Shown: one piece after another, positions 16,991-24,666 of the stretch
How the letters are laid out: the number at the start of each line of letters is the position of its first letter
Numbering within the stretch: the stretch's first letter is position 1
DNA from: Clostridia bacterium
GTDB taxonomy: Bacteria; Bacillota; Clostridia; Christensenellales; UBA1242
Assembly: GCA_900767715.1 (NCBI GenBank)
Contig: CAAGAD010000005.1
Location: forward strand, 186,001-250,000
Length of the DNA stretch: 64,000 nucleotides
Direction of reading: 5' to 3'
The notes under the pieces: generated by a model
Told to the model about the DNA's origin: nothing
The model's database searches: none
What the model saw: the letters and a program-made list of their open reading frames with translations, nothing else
Program-made: the position numbers and the translations under genes

Positions 16991-17021
16991 AAAAGGAAGA
17001 CAACTTCCTTTTAATTTTTTT
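16991..17021. terminator. Bidirectional terminator between convergent units
   Basis: Nine-base-pair stem AAAAGGAAG / CTTCCTTTT with loop ACAA. T-rich tracts follow it on both strands, so it can serve the RNHCP gene (+) and the ABC operon (-), whose last stop codon overlaps the stem. Confidence 0.8.
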
Positions 17022-17814
17022 TGTTCACCAATTTTTCTATGAAAGCGACGAGCAGATACATCAAGGCTGCCATAATGCATAGAATAAGTGTCGCGCTCAT
17101 AACAAGGTCAAGGTCAAATATTTGCCCGCCATATTTGAGCAAGTTGCCAATACCCGCTTTGCACGCCATATATTCGCCCATAATTGTGCCAATCCAACTC
17201 AAACCAACATTGATTTTCAGCGTGCTGATGATATCGCTTTTGCTTGCTGGCAACACCAATAACCAGAAAATCTGCATTTTGTTCGCGCCGAATGAACGCA
17301 TCAGTTGAATTTTCGCATTATCTACCGACATAAACGCCGTGAGAATGTTTAGGGTGGTGACAATCACCACAACCAAAACGCCCATAGTGACAATCGCTTT
17401 TTGCCCAATGCCCATCCAAATGATGATGATTGGACCGAGCGCGATTTTCGGCAGGCTGTTCAGCACGACGATATATGGTTCAAGCATTTTTCTTATGAAA
17501 TTGCTCTGCCACAATAGCCCCGCGAATATGAAGCCCAGCACGGTGGCAATGATGAATGCCAGTACGGTTTCAAATAGCGTCACCCAAATGTTGTAAAAGA
17601 GTTCGCCTGACGCGTATAGTTCACCAATTTTTTTCACAATTCTAAGAGGCGAACTGAAAAAGAATACGTCCAGCGCACCCACATCGGTGAGCAACTGCCA
17701 CAAGCCCAAAAATAGCAAGAGTAGGGCAATTCGGCATAGGTGGATTAGAATATTGTGCTTTGTTTGACGGCGCAAATAGAGTTTGTGCTCGTTTGAAAAA
17801 TCACATTTTTTCAT
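17011..17814 (-). CDS. ABC importer permease, SsuC/TauC/ThiX type
   Basis: A 267-aa inner-membrane protein with about six spans. The conserved EAA-type loop is around LMRSFGANKMQIFWLLVLPAS. The start at 17814 is chosen because GGAGTGA lies 7 nt upstream and it overlaps the ATPase gene by 14 nt; a longer frame would run deep into that gene. It forms the translocation channel for the ATPase and lipoprotein encoded just upstream. Members of this family carry sulfonates, taurine, nitrate or thiamine precursors; which one cannot be decided here. Confidence 0.9.
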   Translation of the reverse strand: MKKCDFSNEHKLYLRRQTKHNILIHLCRIALLLLFLGLWQLLTDVGALDVFFFSSPLRIVKKIGELYASGELFYNIWVTLFETVLAFIIATVLGFIFAGLLWQSNFIRKMLEPYIVVLNSLPKIALGPIIIIWMGIGQKAIVTMGVLVVVIVTTLNILTAFMSVDNAKIQLMRSFGANKMQIFWLLVLPASKSDIISTLKINVGLSWIGTIMGEYMACKAGIGNLLKYGGQIFDLDLVMSATLILCIMAALMYLLVAFIEKLVNKKN

Positions 17815-18568
17815 ATTGTATATCACTCCAAATTTCTTCAAACAGTTTGTGGGCTTCGGCTGATTCGCGTCGTTTGAAAGGCGAACCATATTTGCCAAGG
17901 TCAACTTTCACTTCCTTGACAATATGCGCCGGTCTTGGCGACAAAATCAGCACGCGGTCGCTAAAACTTATGGCTTCTTTGATGTCGTGCGTGACGAGAA
18001 TGACCGTTTTTTTCTCTTTTGACACAATCTCGTGCACGTCATCGCAAAGCGTCAGTCTTGTTTGATAGTCCAGTGCCGAAAATGGTTCGTCGAGCAAAAG
18101 TATTTCAGGTTTTAAGGCGAGAGTTCTAATCAAGGCAACGCGCTGACGCATACCGCCAGAGAGTTCAGTTGGCTTGTGAGATTTGAAGTCTGCAAGTCCA
18201 TATTTTTCGAGTAGCGAGTTGGCGTAGGCGATGTTTTCAGGCGTCTTTTTCTTTTGAATTTGAAGCCCGAGTAAGACGTTTTCTTCGATGTCGCGCCAAT
18301 CAAACAAGTTGTCTTTTTGGAACATATAACCCGTTAGGCAATTTTTGGTGTCGGGATTTTGACCCGCCACCAAAATCTCACCATTGGACGGTTGCAACAA
18401 TCCCGCAATTAGTGATAGAATTGTGCTTTTGCCACAACCGCTAGGGCCAACAATGCTGATGAATTCTCGTTCTCCAACATTAAAATTGATGTCTTTAAGT
18501 GCTTCGGTTTCACCTTTTTTGCTGTGATAAGTTAGGCTCAAGTTTGATACAGAAACAAGGTTTTTCAT
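17801..18568 (-). CDS. ABC importer ATPase, SsuB/TauB type
   Basis: A 255-aa nucleotide-binding subunit. Walker A GPSGCGKST is near residue 40, the Q-loop is in MFQKDNLFDWRD, the signature LSGGMRQRVALIR is near residue 140 and Walker B ILLLDEPFSALD near residue 160, with switch His in LVTHDIKEA. The first subunit contact pattern and size match SsuB/TauB/ThiZ ATPases. It lies between the lipoprotein and permease genes in one - strand operon. Confidence 0.93.
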   Translation of the reverse strand: MKNLVSVSNLSLTYHSKKGETEALKDINFNVGEREFISIVGPSGCGKSTILSLIAGLLQPSNGEILVAGQNPDTKNCLTGYMFQKDNLFDWRDIEENVLLGLQIQKKKTPENIAYANSLLEKYGLADFKSHKPTELSGGMRQRVALIRTLALKPEILLLDEPFSALDYQTRLTLCDDVHEIVSKEKKTVILVTHDIKEAISFSDRVLILSPRPAHIVKEVKVDLGKYGSPFKRRESAEAHKLFEEIWSDIQYEKM

Positions 18569-18594
18569 TTCGTTATTCCTTCGTTAATTTTCTA

Positions 18595-19599
18595 TTAATA
18601 GCCCATTGCTGTTACATAAGAGCAGTCGATTGCATTGGCGTAAGGCACGCGTGCTTTGAGTTCGCCCGCAGACTCGATTACGTCTTGCAATTTTGTCCAA
18701 GATGTTTCACTGAGTACGAAACTATCTGCGTATGCGCCGATTGAGATATAGTTTCTCACCGCGCTTACCAAAATGTCGTCATCAGTAGATTTGAAACTTG
18801 GTTTGAGCGCAGCAATCAATTGTGCGTCGGTAGCAGAAAGCATATAGTCCTGACCCTTTTTGAGTGCGCGAATGAACTTTTCAATCTTTTCTGGGTTCTT
18901 CTTCAAATAGTTTTCCATTGAAGCAAAAGCCGTGAAAGGAATTGTGCCCGAGCCAGTGCTTACGCTTGTTATGATGTGGCAGTTGTTGTTGCGCACCATC
19001 ATACTTGCGCTTGGCTCAAATGCGGTAACGTAGTCGCCAGTGCCGGCAAGGAAAGCCGATGTGGTGTTGGCAAAGTCCACAGTCAAGTCCAAAACAGTGT
19101 CAACATTTTCTCCAAGGCTCGCACCAGGTTTAAGACCGGATTGTTTGAGCGCATATTCAAGCGACATTGCAGGCAATCCGGCTTTTCGTCCACCGATAAT
19201 TGACTTGCCTTTTAGGTTTGCCCAGTTGAAGTCGGTTTCAGCGCTTCGACCCATCAAGAATGAGCCATCGCAAGCGGTGAGTTGCGCGAATACCTTAGGA
19301 ATCTTGTTCGCATTGCGGTTGTGAATGTACACAACTGCTTCTGGACCAAGCAAGCCGATGTCCGCTTCGTCACTGATGAGCGCGGTCATCACGGCGTCAC
19401 TGCCGTTGGCAATGTCGAATGTCATATTAATGCCTTCATCTTTGAAATAGTCCATATTATATGCGATGTAGAGTGGGGCATAGAATACGCTACGTGTAAC
19501 TTCGCTGATACGTATTGTATTGTTGTCGTGCGTGCAGGCAACAGCGAACGTGGAAACAAAAGCCAGCACTGTTGCCAACAAAAATTTTAATTTTTTCAT
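18595..19599 (-). CDS. ABC importer substrate-binding lipoprotein, SsuA/NMT1-like
   Basis: A 334-aa exported lipoprotein. The start at 19599 follows AAGGAG; the longer frame has no such site. The signal peptide ends in FAVAC, a lipobox with Cys22. The mature part has the periplasmic-binding pattern of the SsuA/ThiY/NMT1 group: YAPLYIAYNMDYFKDEGIN near residue 40, then VMTALISDEADIGLLG, and a second lobe with TAFEPSA and FTAFASMENYLKKNPEKI. It is first in the operon SBP-ATPase-permease. Substrate is unknown; thiamine pyrimidine, sulfonate and nitrate are all possible. Confidence 0.9.
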   Translation of the reverse strand: MKKLKFLLATVLAFVSTFAVACTHDNNTIRISEVTRSVFYAPLYIAYNMDYFKDEGINMTFDIANGSDAVMTALISDEADIGLLGPEAVVYIHNRNANKIPKVFAQLTACDGSFLMGRSAETDFNWANLKGKSIIGGRKAGLPAMSLEYALKQSGLKPGASLGENVDTVLDLTVDFANTTSAFLAGTGDYVTAFEPSASMMVRNNNCHIITSVSTGSGTIPFTAFASMENYLKKNPEKIEKFIRALKKGQDYMLSATDAQLIAALKPSFKSTDDDILVSAVRNYISIGAYADSFVLSETSWTKLQDVIESAGELKARVPYANAIDCSYVTAMGY

Positions 19600-19624
19600 A
19601 CTTCTCCTTTTAAGTACACAATGC

Positions 19625-19654
19625 ATTCTATTACTCAATCTTAAAAATTGTGAA
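19625..19654 (-). promoter_or_regulatory. Possible promoter of the ABC importer operon
   Basis: On the - strand TTCACA (19654-19649), 18 bp, TAGAAT (19630-19625). It lies divergent from and 18 bp away from the promoter of the membrane gene at 19710. Confidence 0.45.
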
Positions 19655-19671
19655 AAAGTGCCGTCCACCCT

Positions 19672-19699
19672 TTGACAAAACGCGCTCATTTGTTATAAT
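19672..19699 (+). promoter_or_regulatory. Promoter of the membrane-valS operon, near-leaderless
   Basis: TTGACA (19672-19677), 16 bp, TATAAT (19694-19699). The ATG is at 19710, 10 nt later, leaving a leader of a few bases at most and no ribosome-binding site. Confidence 0.7.
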
Positions 19700-19709
19700 A
19701 AAACTAATT

Positions 19710-20237
19710 ATGAATTATTCTAAAAAGTATTTACGTTTCCTATTTGCATTACAACTGGCACTCTTGCCAATGATAATTTTTGGTCATTTGATGTTTGATA
19801 AAGTGTTGCCATTACTATTTTTCGTGGGTGTGATAGTGGCACGTCTGTGGAGTTTGGCTTTTGTCAACAAATTGGACAAGCAAGACACGATTTTGATGTC
19901 CATTGCCGACTTTGTCAACATCACTTTTTGCGCCATTTACATCGTGGTTGTCAAAGATTTCAGTTTGGCATTCAGCCTTGTGGTAATGCTCTTGAATGTG
20001 GCACTTTTGGTGCTTCAAATCTTGCAGTTTAACAAGCCTCGCACCGACTTTTTGATTGCAATGGAGTTTAGTTTCAAATTCTTTGCATACGGCGCGTTGT
20101 TGCTTGCATTTATTCCAGCAGACTTGACATTTTGGGCAAAAGCGAGTATGCTGTCAGCAAGCATAGTAGGTGTGGTAGCACTTGGTTTCAAGTTGTACTA
20201 TTACTTGCGTGAGAAAACTGGTAAAAAGAAATATTAA
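19710..20237 (+). CDS. Unknown membrane protein upstream of valS
   Basis: A 175-aa hydrophobic protein with about five or six membrane spans and short charged ends (MNYSKKY and EKTGKKKY). I do not recognise a family. The start at 19710 is chosen from the promoter position; the longer frame begins upstream of the -35 box. It is first in an operon with a small membrane protein, valS, ruvX and a DUF1292-like gene. Confidence 0.75.
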   Translation: MNYSKKYLRFLFALQLALLPMIIFGHLMFDKVLPLLFFVGVIVARLWSLAFVNKLDKQDTILMSIADFVNITFCAIYIVVVKDFSLAFSLVVMLLNVALLVLQILQFNKPRTDFLIAMEFSFKFFAYGALLLAFIPADLTFWAKASMLSASIVGVVALGFKLYYYLREKTGKKKY

Positions 20238-20250
20238 TAAGGGGTAAAAT

Positions 20251-20484
20251 ATGAGTACATTATTGGGAGTAACATTAGTAGAGTTTTTGCAAAGACCAAA
20301 CGTCTTGGTCGCTATTTTCTTGGCTGTCGTGGGCATCACTTTGGCGATTTTGTCGCGCAGAATTGCGAGAGCCGTGCGCAAAACGAAAGACATTCCCGAC
20401 AACGACGGACTTTTAGTTGGTTTGAAGATAACTGGACTAGTTATGATAATGATTGGTTTAATTCTAATGATTATTCCATTTTAG
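20251..20484 (+). CDS. Small two-span membrane protein
   Basis: A 77-aa protein with two hydrophobic segments (VAIFLAVVGITLAIL and ITGLVMIMIGLILMIIPF) joined by a basic loop RRIARAVRKTK. AAGGGG precedes the ATG. The upstream and downstream genes are 13 and 10 nt away. I do not recognise a family; the hairpin topology with positive loop is typical of small inner-membrane proteins. Confidence 0.75.
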   Translation: MSTLLGVTLVEFLQRPNVLVAIFLAVVGITLAILSRRIARAVRKTKDIPDNDGLLVGLKITGLVMIMIGLILMIIPF

Positions 20485-20494
20485 GAGATTTTAA

Positions 20495-23080
20495 ATGCTA
20501 GATAAGACTTTCGATCCCGCTTCATTCGAGCGGGATATTTATAACAATTGGCTAGATAAAGGCTATTTCAAGGCAAAAGTAGATAAAACCAAGAAGCCTT
20601 TTTGCATTATTATGCCACCACCAAACATCACATCACGCTTGCACATAGGACACGCGTTTAATGGCACGCTTGAAGACACGCTCATTCGTTACAAGAAGAT
20701 GTGCGGTTACGAAACACTTTTGCAACCGGGCACTGACCACGCAGCCATTGCTACCGAGTCAAAAATTGTGACCGAACTTGCCAACCAAGGAATTGCCAAG
20801 GAAGACATTGGACGCAAAGAGTTCTTGAATGTGGCGCAGAAGTGGTATGACAAATACAACGCAATCATTCTCGACCAATTCAAATGTATGGGTCTGGCTT
20901 GCGACTGGGACAGATTGGCGTTCACAATGGACGACCATTGTTCTTTGGCGGTGCGCACTGTGTTTGTCAAGATGTACAACGAAGGTCTTATCTACAAGGG
21001 CGACCGTATGACCAACTGGTGTCCACATTGTATGACCGCATTGAGCGACATCGAAGTAGAGCACGAAGATAGCGAGAGCCGTTTGTGGTACATAAAATAT
21101 AAGATTGCGGGCAGTGACAACTATGTCGAGATTGCCACCACGCGCCCAGAGACGCTTATCGGCGACACAGCCGTGGCAGTCAATCCAAAGGATAAACGCT
21201 ATACAAACATTGTAGGCAAACAAGTCGAACTTCCACTTTGCAACCGCACAATTCCAGTCGTTGCAGATATGATGGTGGAAACAGAGTTCGGCACAGGCGT
21301 GGTGAAAATCACCCCAGCGCACGACCCTAACGACTATGAATGCGCGCAAAGACACAATTTGCCAATCATTCAAGTGATTGAGCGTAACGGCAAGATGAGT
21401 GCCAACGCGGGCAAGTATGCCGGAATGGACAGATTTGAAGCGCGTAAAGAAATTATCAAAGACCTAAAAGACGCGGGCTATCTAATCAAGGAAGAAAAAT
21501 ATCGCAACAGCGTAGGTCACTGCTGTCGTTGTGACACAATCGTTGAACCAGCCTTCACAAAGCAGTGGTTCGTCAAGATGAAAGACCTTGCACAACCAGC
21601 CATCGACTGCGTAAAGTCGGGCGAATTGCAGATTTACCCAACTCGTATGAAAAAGGTCTATCTCAACTGGATGGAGAATATACACGATTGGTGTATCAGC
21701 CGTCAACTTTGGAGCGGACACCAAATCCCAGTTTACACTTGTGACCATTGTCATCACGAGTGGGCGAGCATAGATAAGCCAACCGAATGCCCACACTGTC
21801 ATAGCCAAGAGTTTACGCAAGAGAACGACGTTTTGGACACTTGGTTCAGTTCGGCTCTGTGGCCAATGAGCACGCTCGGTTTCCCAGATCAGCACGAATA
21901 TTTGGACTATTTCTACCCAACCGACGTAATGATTACCGGTTACGACATCATCTTCCACTGGGTAGCACGTATGGTGTTCAGTGGCATTCACAATATGGGC
22001 AAAATTCCTTTCAAAAAGGTTTTCTTGAACGGTCTTGTTCGTGACGGACAAGGTCGCAAAATGAGTAAAAACCTTGGCAACGGCATTGACCCGGTTGACG
22101 TCATCAACCAATACGGCACTGACGCATTGCGTTTCTCGCTCGTATATAACGTAACATTGGGCTCAGACAGCCGTTATTCAATGAAAAACGCCGAAAATGC
22201 CTCAATTTTCTTCAACAAACTCTACAACGCGGGAAAATATGTGTTGTTGAACATTAACGGCGCAAAAGACCTAAAAGACGCCAAATTAAACCTATTTGAT
22301 AAATGGATTTTAAACGAACTTAACGACACGGTTAGCCAAGTTCATAAACGCCTTGATAAACTCGACATCGGCGCATACACAACCATTATGTATGACTTTG
22401 TTTGGTCGAAGTTCTGCGACAAATACATTGAACTCAACAAGGTTGAGCCTAACCCAAGCGTACTTTTGTACGTTTACGACGCAATACTCAAACTATTGCA
22501 CCCAATCGCACCATTCATCACCGAGAAAATCTACCAAGAATTGCCAAACCACAAGGAAAGCATTTTGCTAGACAGTTTCCCAACCGTCCACAAAATTGCT
22601 TACACCAAGGACGAACAAAAATTGTGTGAAGATATTTTTGAAATCGTCAAAATCATTCGTGGCACTCGCGGTGAAAACAAGATAGGCGAGAACATCAAGG
22701 TAGATATGGCAGTAGATTTCAAAGATAACGCCATCATCAAAGACTACGAACAATATTTCAAGCGTTTGTGCCTAATCAATGAAATCAGTTACGCAACCCC
22801 AGCGTCAACGAAAGAGTACTTTGCCAAGTCACTCGTTCAAGGCTCGCTCTACATCAAGAACCCTAACTATAAGGGCGTGGACGCATTACGTACACAATAT
22901 CTTGACAAAATTAAATTCTATCAAGCCGAAATTGACCGTTCAAATCGAATGCTGAACAACGCTGGTTTCCTTGCAAAAGCGCCAGAAAGTTTGGTCAGCG
23001 CCGAACGTGAAAAATTGGCTAAAAATATGGAACTAAAACGCCAACAAGAAGAACTTTTGGAGAAGTTGAATAATGAATAA
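20495..23080 (+). CDS. valS: Valyl-tRNA synthetase
   Basis: A class I synthetase that charges tRNA-Val. PPPNITSRLHIGHA near residue 42 holds the HIGH motif, the editing domain is CP1 after residue ~190, NWCPHC is the zinc-type segment, and KMSKNLGNG near residue 523 is the KMSKS-equivalent loop. The C-terminal ~60 residues are the usual ValRS coiled-coil arm. The length of 861 aa is typical. Its end overlaps ruvX by 8 nt. No T-box is present upstream, in contrast to thrS. Confidence 0.98.
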   Translation: MLDKTFDPASFERDIYNNWLDKGYFKAKVDKTKKPFCIIMPPPNITSRLHIGHAFNGTLEDTLIRYKKMCGYETLLQPGTDHAAIATESKIVTELANQGIAKEDIGRKEFLNVAQKWYDKYNAIILDQFKCMGLACDWDRLAFTMDDHCSLAVRTVFVKMYNEGLIYKGDRMTNWCPHCMTALSDIEVEHEDSESRLWYIKYKIAGSDNYVEIATTRPETLIGDTAVAVNPKDKRYTNIVGKQVELPLCNRTIPVVADMMVETEFGTGVVKITPAHDPNDYECAQRHNLPIIQVIERNGKMSANAGKYAGMDRFEARKEIIKDLKDAGYLIKEEKYRNSVGHCCRCDTIVEPAFTKQWFVKMKDLAQPAIDCVKSGELQIYPTRMKKVYLNWMENIHDWCISRQLWSGHQIPVYTCDHCHHEWASIDKPTECPHCHSQEFTQENDVLDTWFSSALWPMSTLGFPDQHEYLDYFYPTDVMITGYDIIFHWVARMVFSGIHNMGKIPFKKVFLNGLVRDGQGRKMSKNLGNGIDPVDVINQYGTDALRFSLVYNVTLGSDSRYSMKNAENASIFFNKLYNAGKYVLLNINGAKDLKDAKLNLFDKWILNELNDTVSQVHKRLDKLDIGAYTTIMYDFVWSKFCDKYIELNKVEPNPSVLLYVYDAILKLLHPIAPFITEKIYQELPNHKESILLDSFPTVHKIAYTKDEQKLCEDIFEIVKIIRGTRGENKIGENIKVDMAVDFKDNAIIKDYEQYFKRLCLINEISYATPASTKEYFAKSLVQGSLYIKNPNYKGVDALRTQYLDKIKFYQAEIDRSNRMLNNAGFLAKAPESLVSAEREKLAKNMELKRQQEELLEKLNNE

Positions 23081-23483
23081 AATTATGGGCATAGATTATG
23101 GTGATGCGCGTATTGGCGTCGCATTCAGCGATTGGCTACACGTCATCGCCAATGCTTATGAAGTTTATCACAGACAAGATATGGACACCGACATGACACA
23201 CTTCGCCGACCTAATCAAAGAGAATTCGGTCAACCATATCGTCATAGGTTTGCCACTCAATATGCGTGGCGAAGAACAAGAAATCGCCTCCAAGACGCGA
23301 GCATTCGCCACCGCACTCAAAGAAAAATTTAATCTTCCCATAACTTTCATCGACGAACGCTTGACATCTAGCGAAGCGGAAGATATGCTTAAATCAGCAG
23401 GTTATGGCTGGCAAGAGCGCAAGCAAATGTTGGACGCCGTCAGTGCTCAAATCATTTTGCAAACTTATTTAGATAGGTTATAA
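23073..23483 (+). CDS. ruvX: RuvX/YqgF-type nuclease (Holliday junction resolvase-like, pre-16S rRNA processing)
   Basis: A 136-aa RNase H-like protein. MGIDYGDARIGVAFSD at the start, GLPLNMRGEE near residue 68 and the DERLTS motif near residue 95 are diagnostic. The family is linked to processing the 5' end of 16S rRNA and was first named for a resolvase-like fold. It overlaps valS by 8 nt and is 9 nt from the DUF1292-like gene, its common neighbour in Firmicutes. Confidence 0.95.
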   Translation: MNKIMGIDYGDARIGVAFSDWLHVIANAYEVYHRQDMDTDMTHFADLIKENSVNHIVIGLPLNMRGEEQEIASKTRAFATALKEKFNLPITFIDERLTSSEAEDMLKSAGYGWQERKQMLDAVSAQIILQTYLDRL

Positions 23484-23492
23484 GGAGTGTAT

Positions 23493-23789
23493 ATGCAAAA
23501 AGTTTCACCGATTGAACAAATTCTCGACCCGAACAACAGCGACAATGTGGTTCTTTACAACGAGAATGGCAAGCCAATGGAGTTTAGCCAGATTTGTGTG
23601 CTGACCTTGAAAGACAAGCCTTATTGCATCCTCAAACCTACCGCCAAACTCAAAAATATCGCCGATGACCAAGCCATCGCGTTCGCCATCGACTTTGACA
23701 ATGACATCATACAAGCCGTCGCCGACGCGCATATGGTGGACGAAATCTTTAAGGCATATGAAAAACTCTATTATGAATCACAAGACTAA
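23493..23789 (+). CDS. DUF1292-like protein (YrzB type)
   Basis: A 98-aa acidic protein. The start ATG 23493 lies 5 nt after AAGGAG; a GTG six bases upstream overlaps that site and is rejected. The pattern NVVLYNENGKPMEFSQICVLTLKDKPYCILKP resembles the DUF1292/YrzB fold, and position after ruvX is the usual one in Firmicutes. Function unknown. Confidence 0.75.
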   Translation: MQKVSPIEQILDPNNSDNVVLYNENGKPMEFSQICVLTLKDKPYCILKPTAKLKNIADDQAIAFAIDFDNDIIQAVADAHMVDEIFKAYEKLYYESQD

Positions 23790-23810
23790 AAGGGCACACA
23801 CCCTTTTTTT
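23788..23810 (+). terminator. Terminator of the valS-ruvX operon
   Basis: Seven-base-pair stem AAAAGGG / CCCTTTT with loop CACACA and T-run. Confidence 0.85.
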
Positions 23811-23975
23811 ATGCAATGAGTAATACATACTACCTATACGACTGGGCACGCATTACGACCAAGTTGTATAACAAAGCATTATAAGTGTAATCTGGCAAAA
23901 CAACAATGAAAAATACACTAAACTCAATTTAGTTCACAATCGCAACTAAATTGAGTTTTTTCTTTAAAAATTCGT
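23811..23975 (+). other. Intergenic stretch between two terminators
   Basis: This stretch lies between the valS-operon terminator and the repeat region. It holds no convincing gene. A weak promoter TTGTAT (23864-23869), 16 bp, TGTAAT (23886-23891) would feed a strong hairpin at 23920-23958, giving a transcript of about 60 nt. A 22-codon reading frame at 23815 has no ribosome-binding site. Confidence 0.35.
23920..23962 (+). terminator. Strong terminator of unassigned origin
   Basis: A 15-bp stem AAACTCAATTTAGTT / AACTAAATTGAGTTT with a 9-nt loop, followed by a T-run. No gene ends directly before it. Confidence 0.8.
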
Positions 23976-24003
23976 TTGACATTCAACAATTTATTCGTAT
24001 ACT
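23976..24003 (+). promoter_or_regulatory. Promoter of the MarR-ABC exporter operon
   Basis: TTGACA (23976-23981), 16 bp, TATACT (23998-24003). The -10 box is the centre of the inverted repeat ATTCGTA-TACT-TACGAAT, so a bound repressor would block it. Confidence 0.65.
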
Positions 24004-24108
24004 TACGAATGAATTGTTGTCAAACTTGATTTATTCGTATACTTACGAATGAATTGTTGTCAAACTTGATTTATTCGTATACTTACGAATGAATTGTTGT
24101 CAAACTTG
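23989..24108 (+). repeat. Three perfect 40-bp tandem repeats containing a palindromic operator
   Basis: Units at 23989-24028, 24029-24068 and 24069-24108 are identical. Each contains the 18-bp inverted repeat ATTCGTATACTTACGAAT (7-bp arms, 4-bp centre). A degenerate partial copy begins at 24109. The array lies directly upstream of the marR-type gene and is the likely set of binding sites for its product. Confidence 0.9.
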
Positions 24109-24201
24109 CAATTTATTCATTGGATTATAAGTATATTGCTTTCAGTTTTGCAATTTAGACTTTCAAACACAAATTGACAACATCTACACAAAGGATAAAC
24201 T

Positions 24202-24666
24202 ATGGAAAAACATGATATTGGGGCTGAGATAAGGCTTTTGAACCTTATATTGTCGCGCCGTGTACATAACACGCCGATACTGTCATATTTGGAAACAATT
24301 ACGGGCACGAACGCATATATTATCGGGTATTTGGTAGATAATAAAGACAAAGAAATTTACCAAAAAGATATTGAAAACGAGTTCGGCATAACGCGTTCAA
24401 CCGCTTCAAAAGTGCTGAAACTTATGGAGCAAAAAGGCTTAATTGAAAGGCAGTCAGTTGACCTTGACCGCCGACTCAAAAAGGTGGTTGCCACGCCGAA
24501 GAGCGAAGAAATGAGCAAGCAAATTGAGAAGGAAATTCGCGACCTAAATCTTACACTCACGCGCGGAATCAGTAAAAAAGATTTAGACACGTTTAAAAGT
24601 GTAGCAGAGCAAATGCGTGCCAACTTAAAGGAGAGTTTATGTTCAAAAAATTGTCCAAAAGCGTAA
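24202..24666 (+). CDS. MarR family transcriptional regulator
   Basis: A 154-aa winged-helix regulator. The recognition helix region QKDIENEFGITRSTASKVLKLMEQKGLI is near residue 53, followed by the wing DLDRRLKKVVATPKSEE with the conserved D-x-R. The last residues include CSKNC. It overlaps the first exporter gene by 28 nt. MarR proteins bind palindromes and are released by ligands; the three operator copies upstream suggest that this protein represses its own operon, including the drug-type exporter. Confidence 0.9.
   Translation: MEKHDIGAEIRLLNLILSRRVHNTPILSYLETITGTNAYIIGYLVDNKDKEIYQKDIENEFGITRSTASKVLKLMEQKGLIERQSVDLDRRLKKVVATPKSEEMSKQIEKEIRDLNLTLTRGISKKDLDTFKSVAEQMRANLKESLCSKNCPKA

Noticed and set aside
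23815..23883. 22-codon reading frame after the valS operon
   Set aside because: It begins right after a terminator and has no ribosome-binding site; the length is within chance.
23989..24108. Possible CRISPR array
   Set aside because: The three 40-bp units are directly adjacent with no unique spacers; the palindrome and position before a MarR gene fit operators instead.
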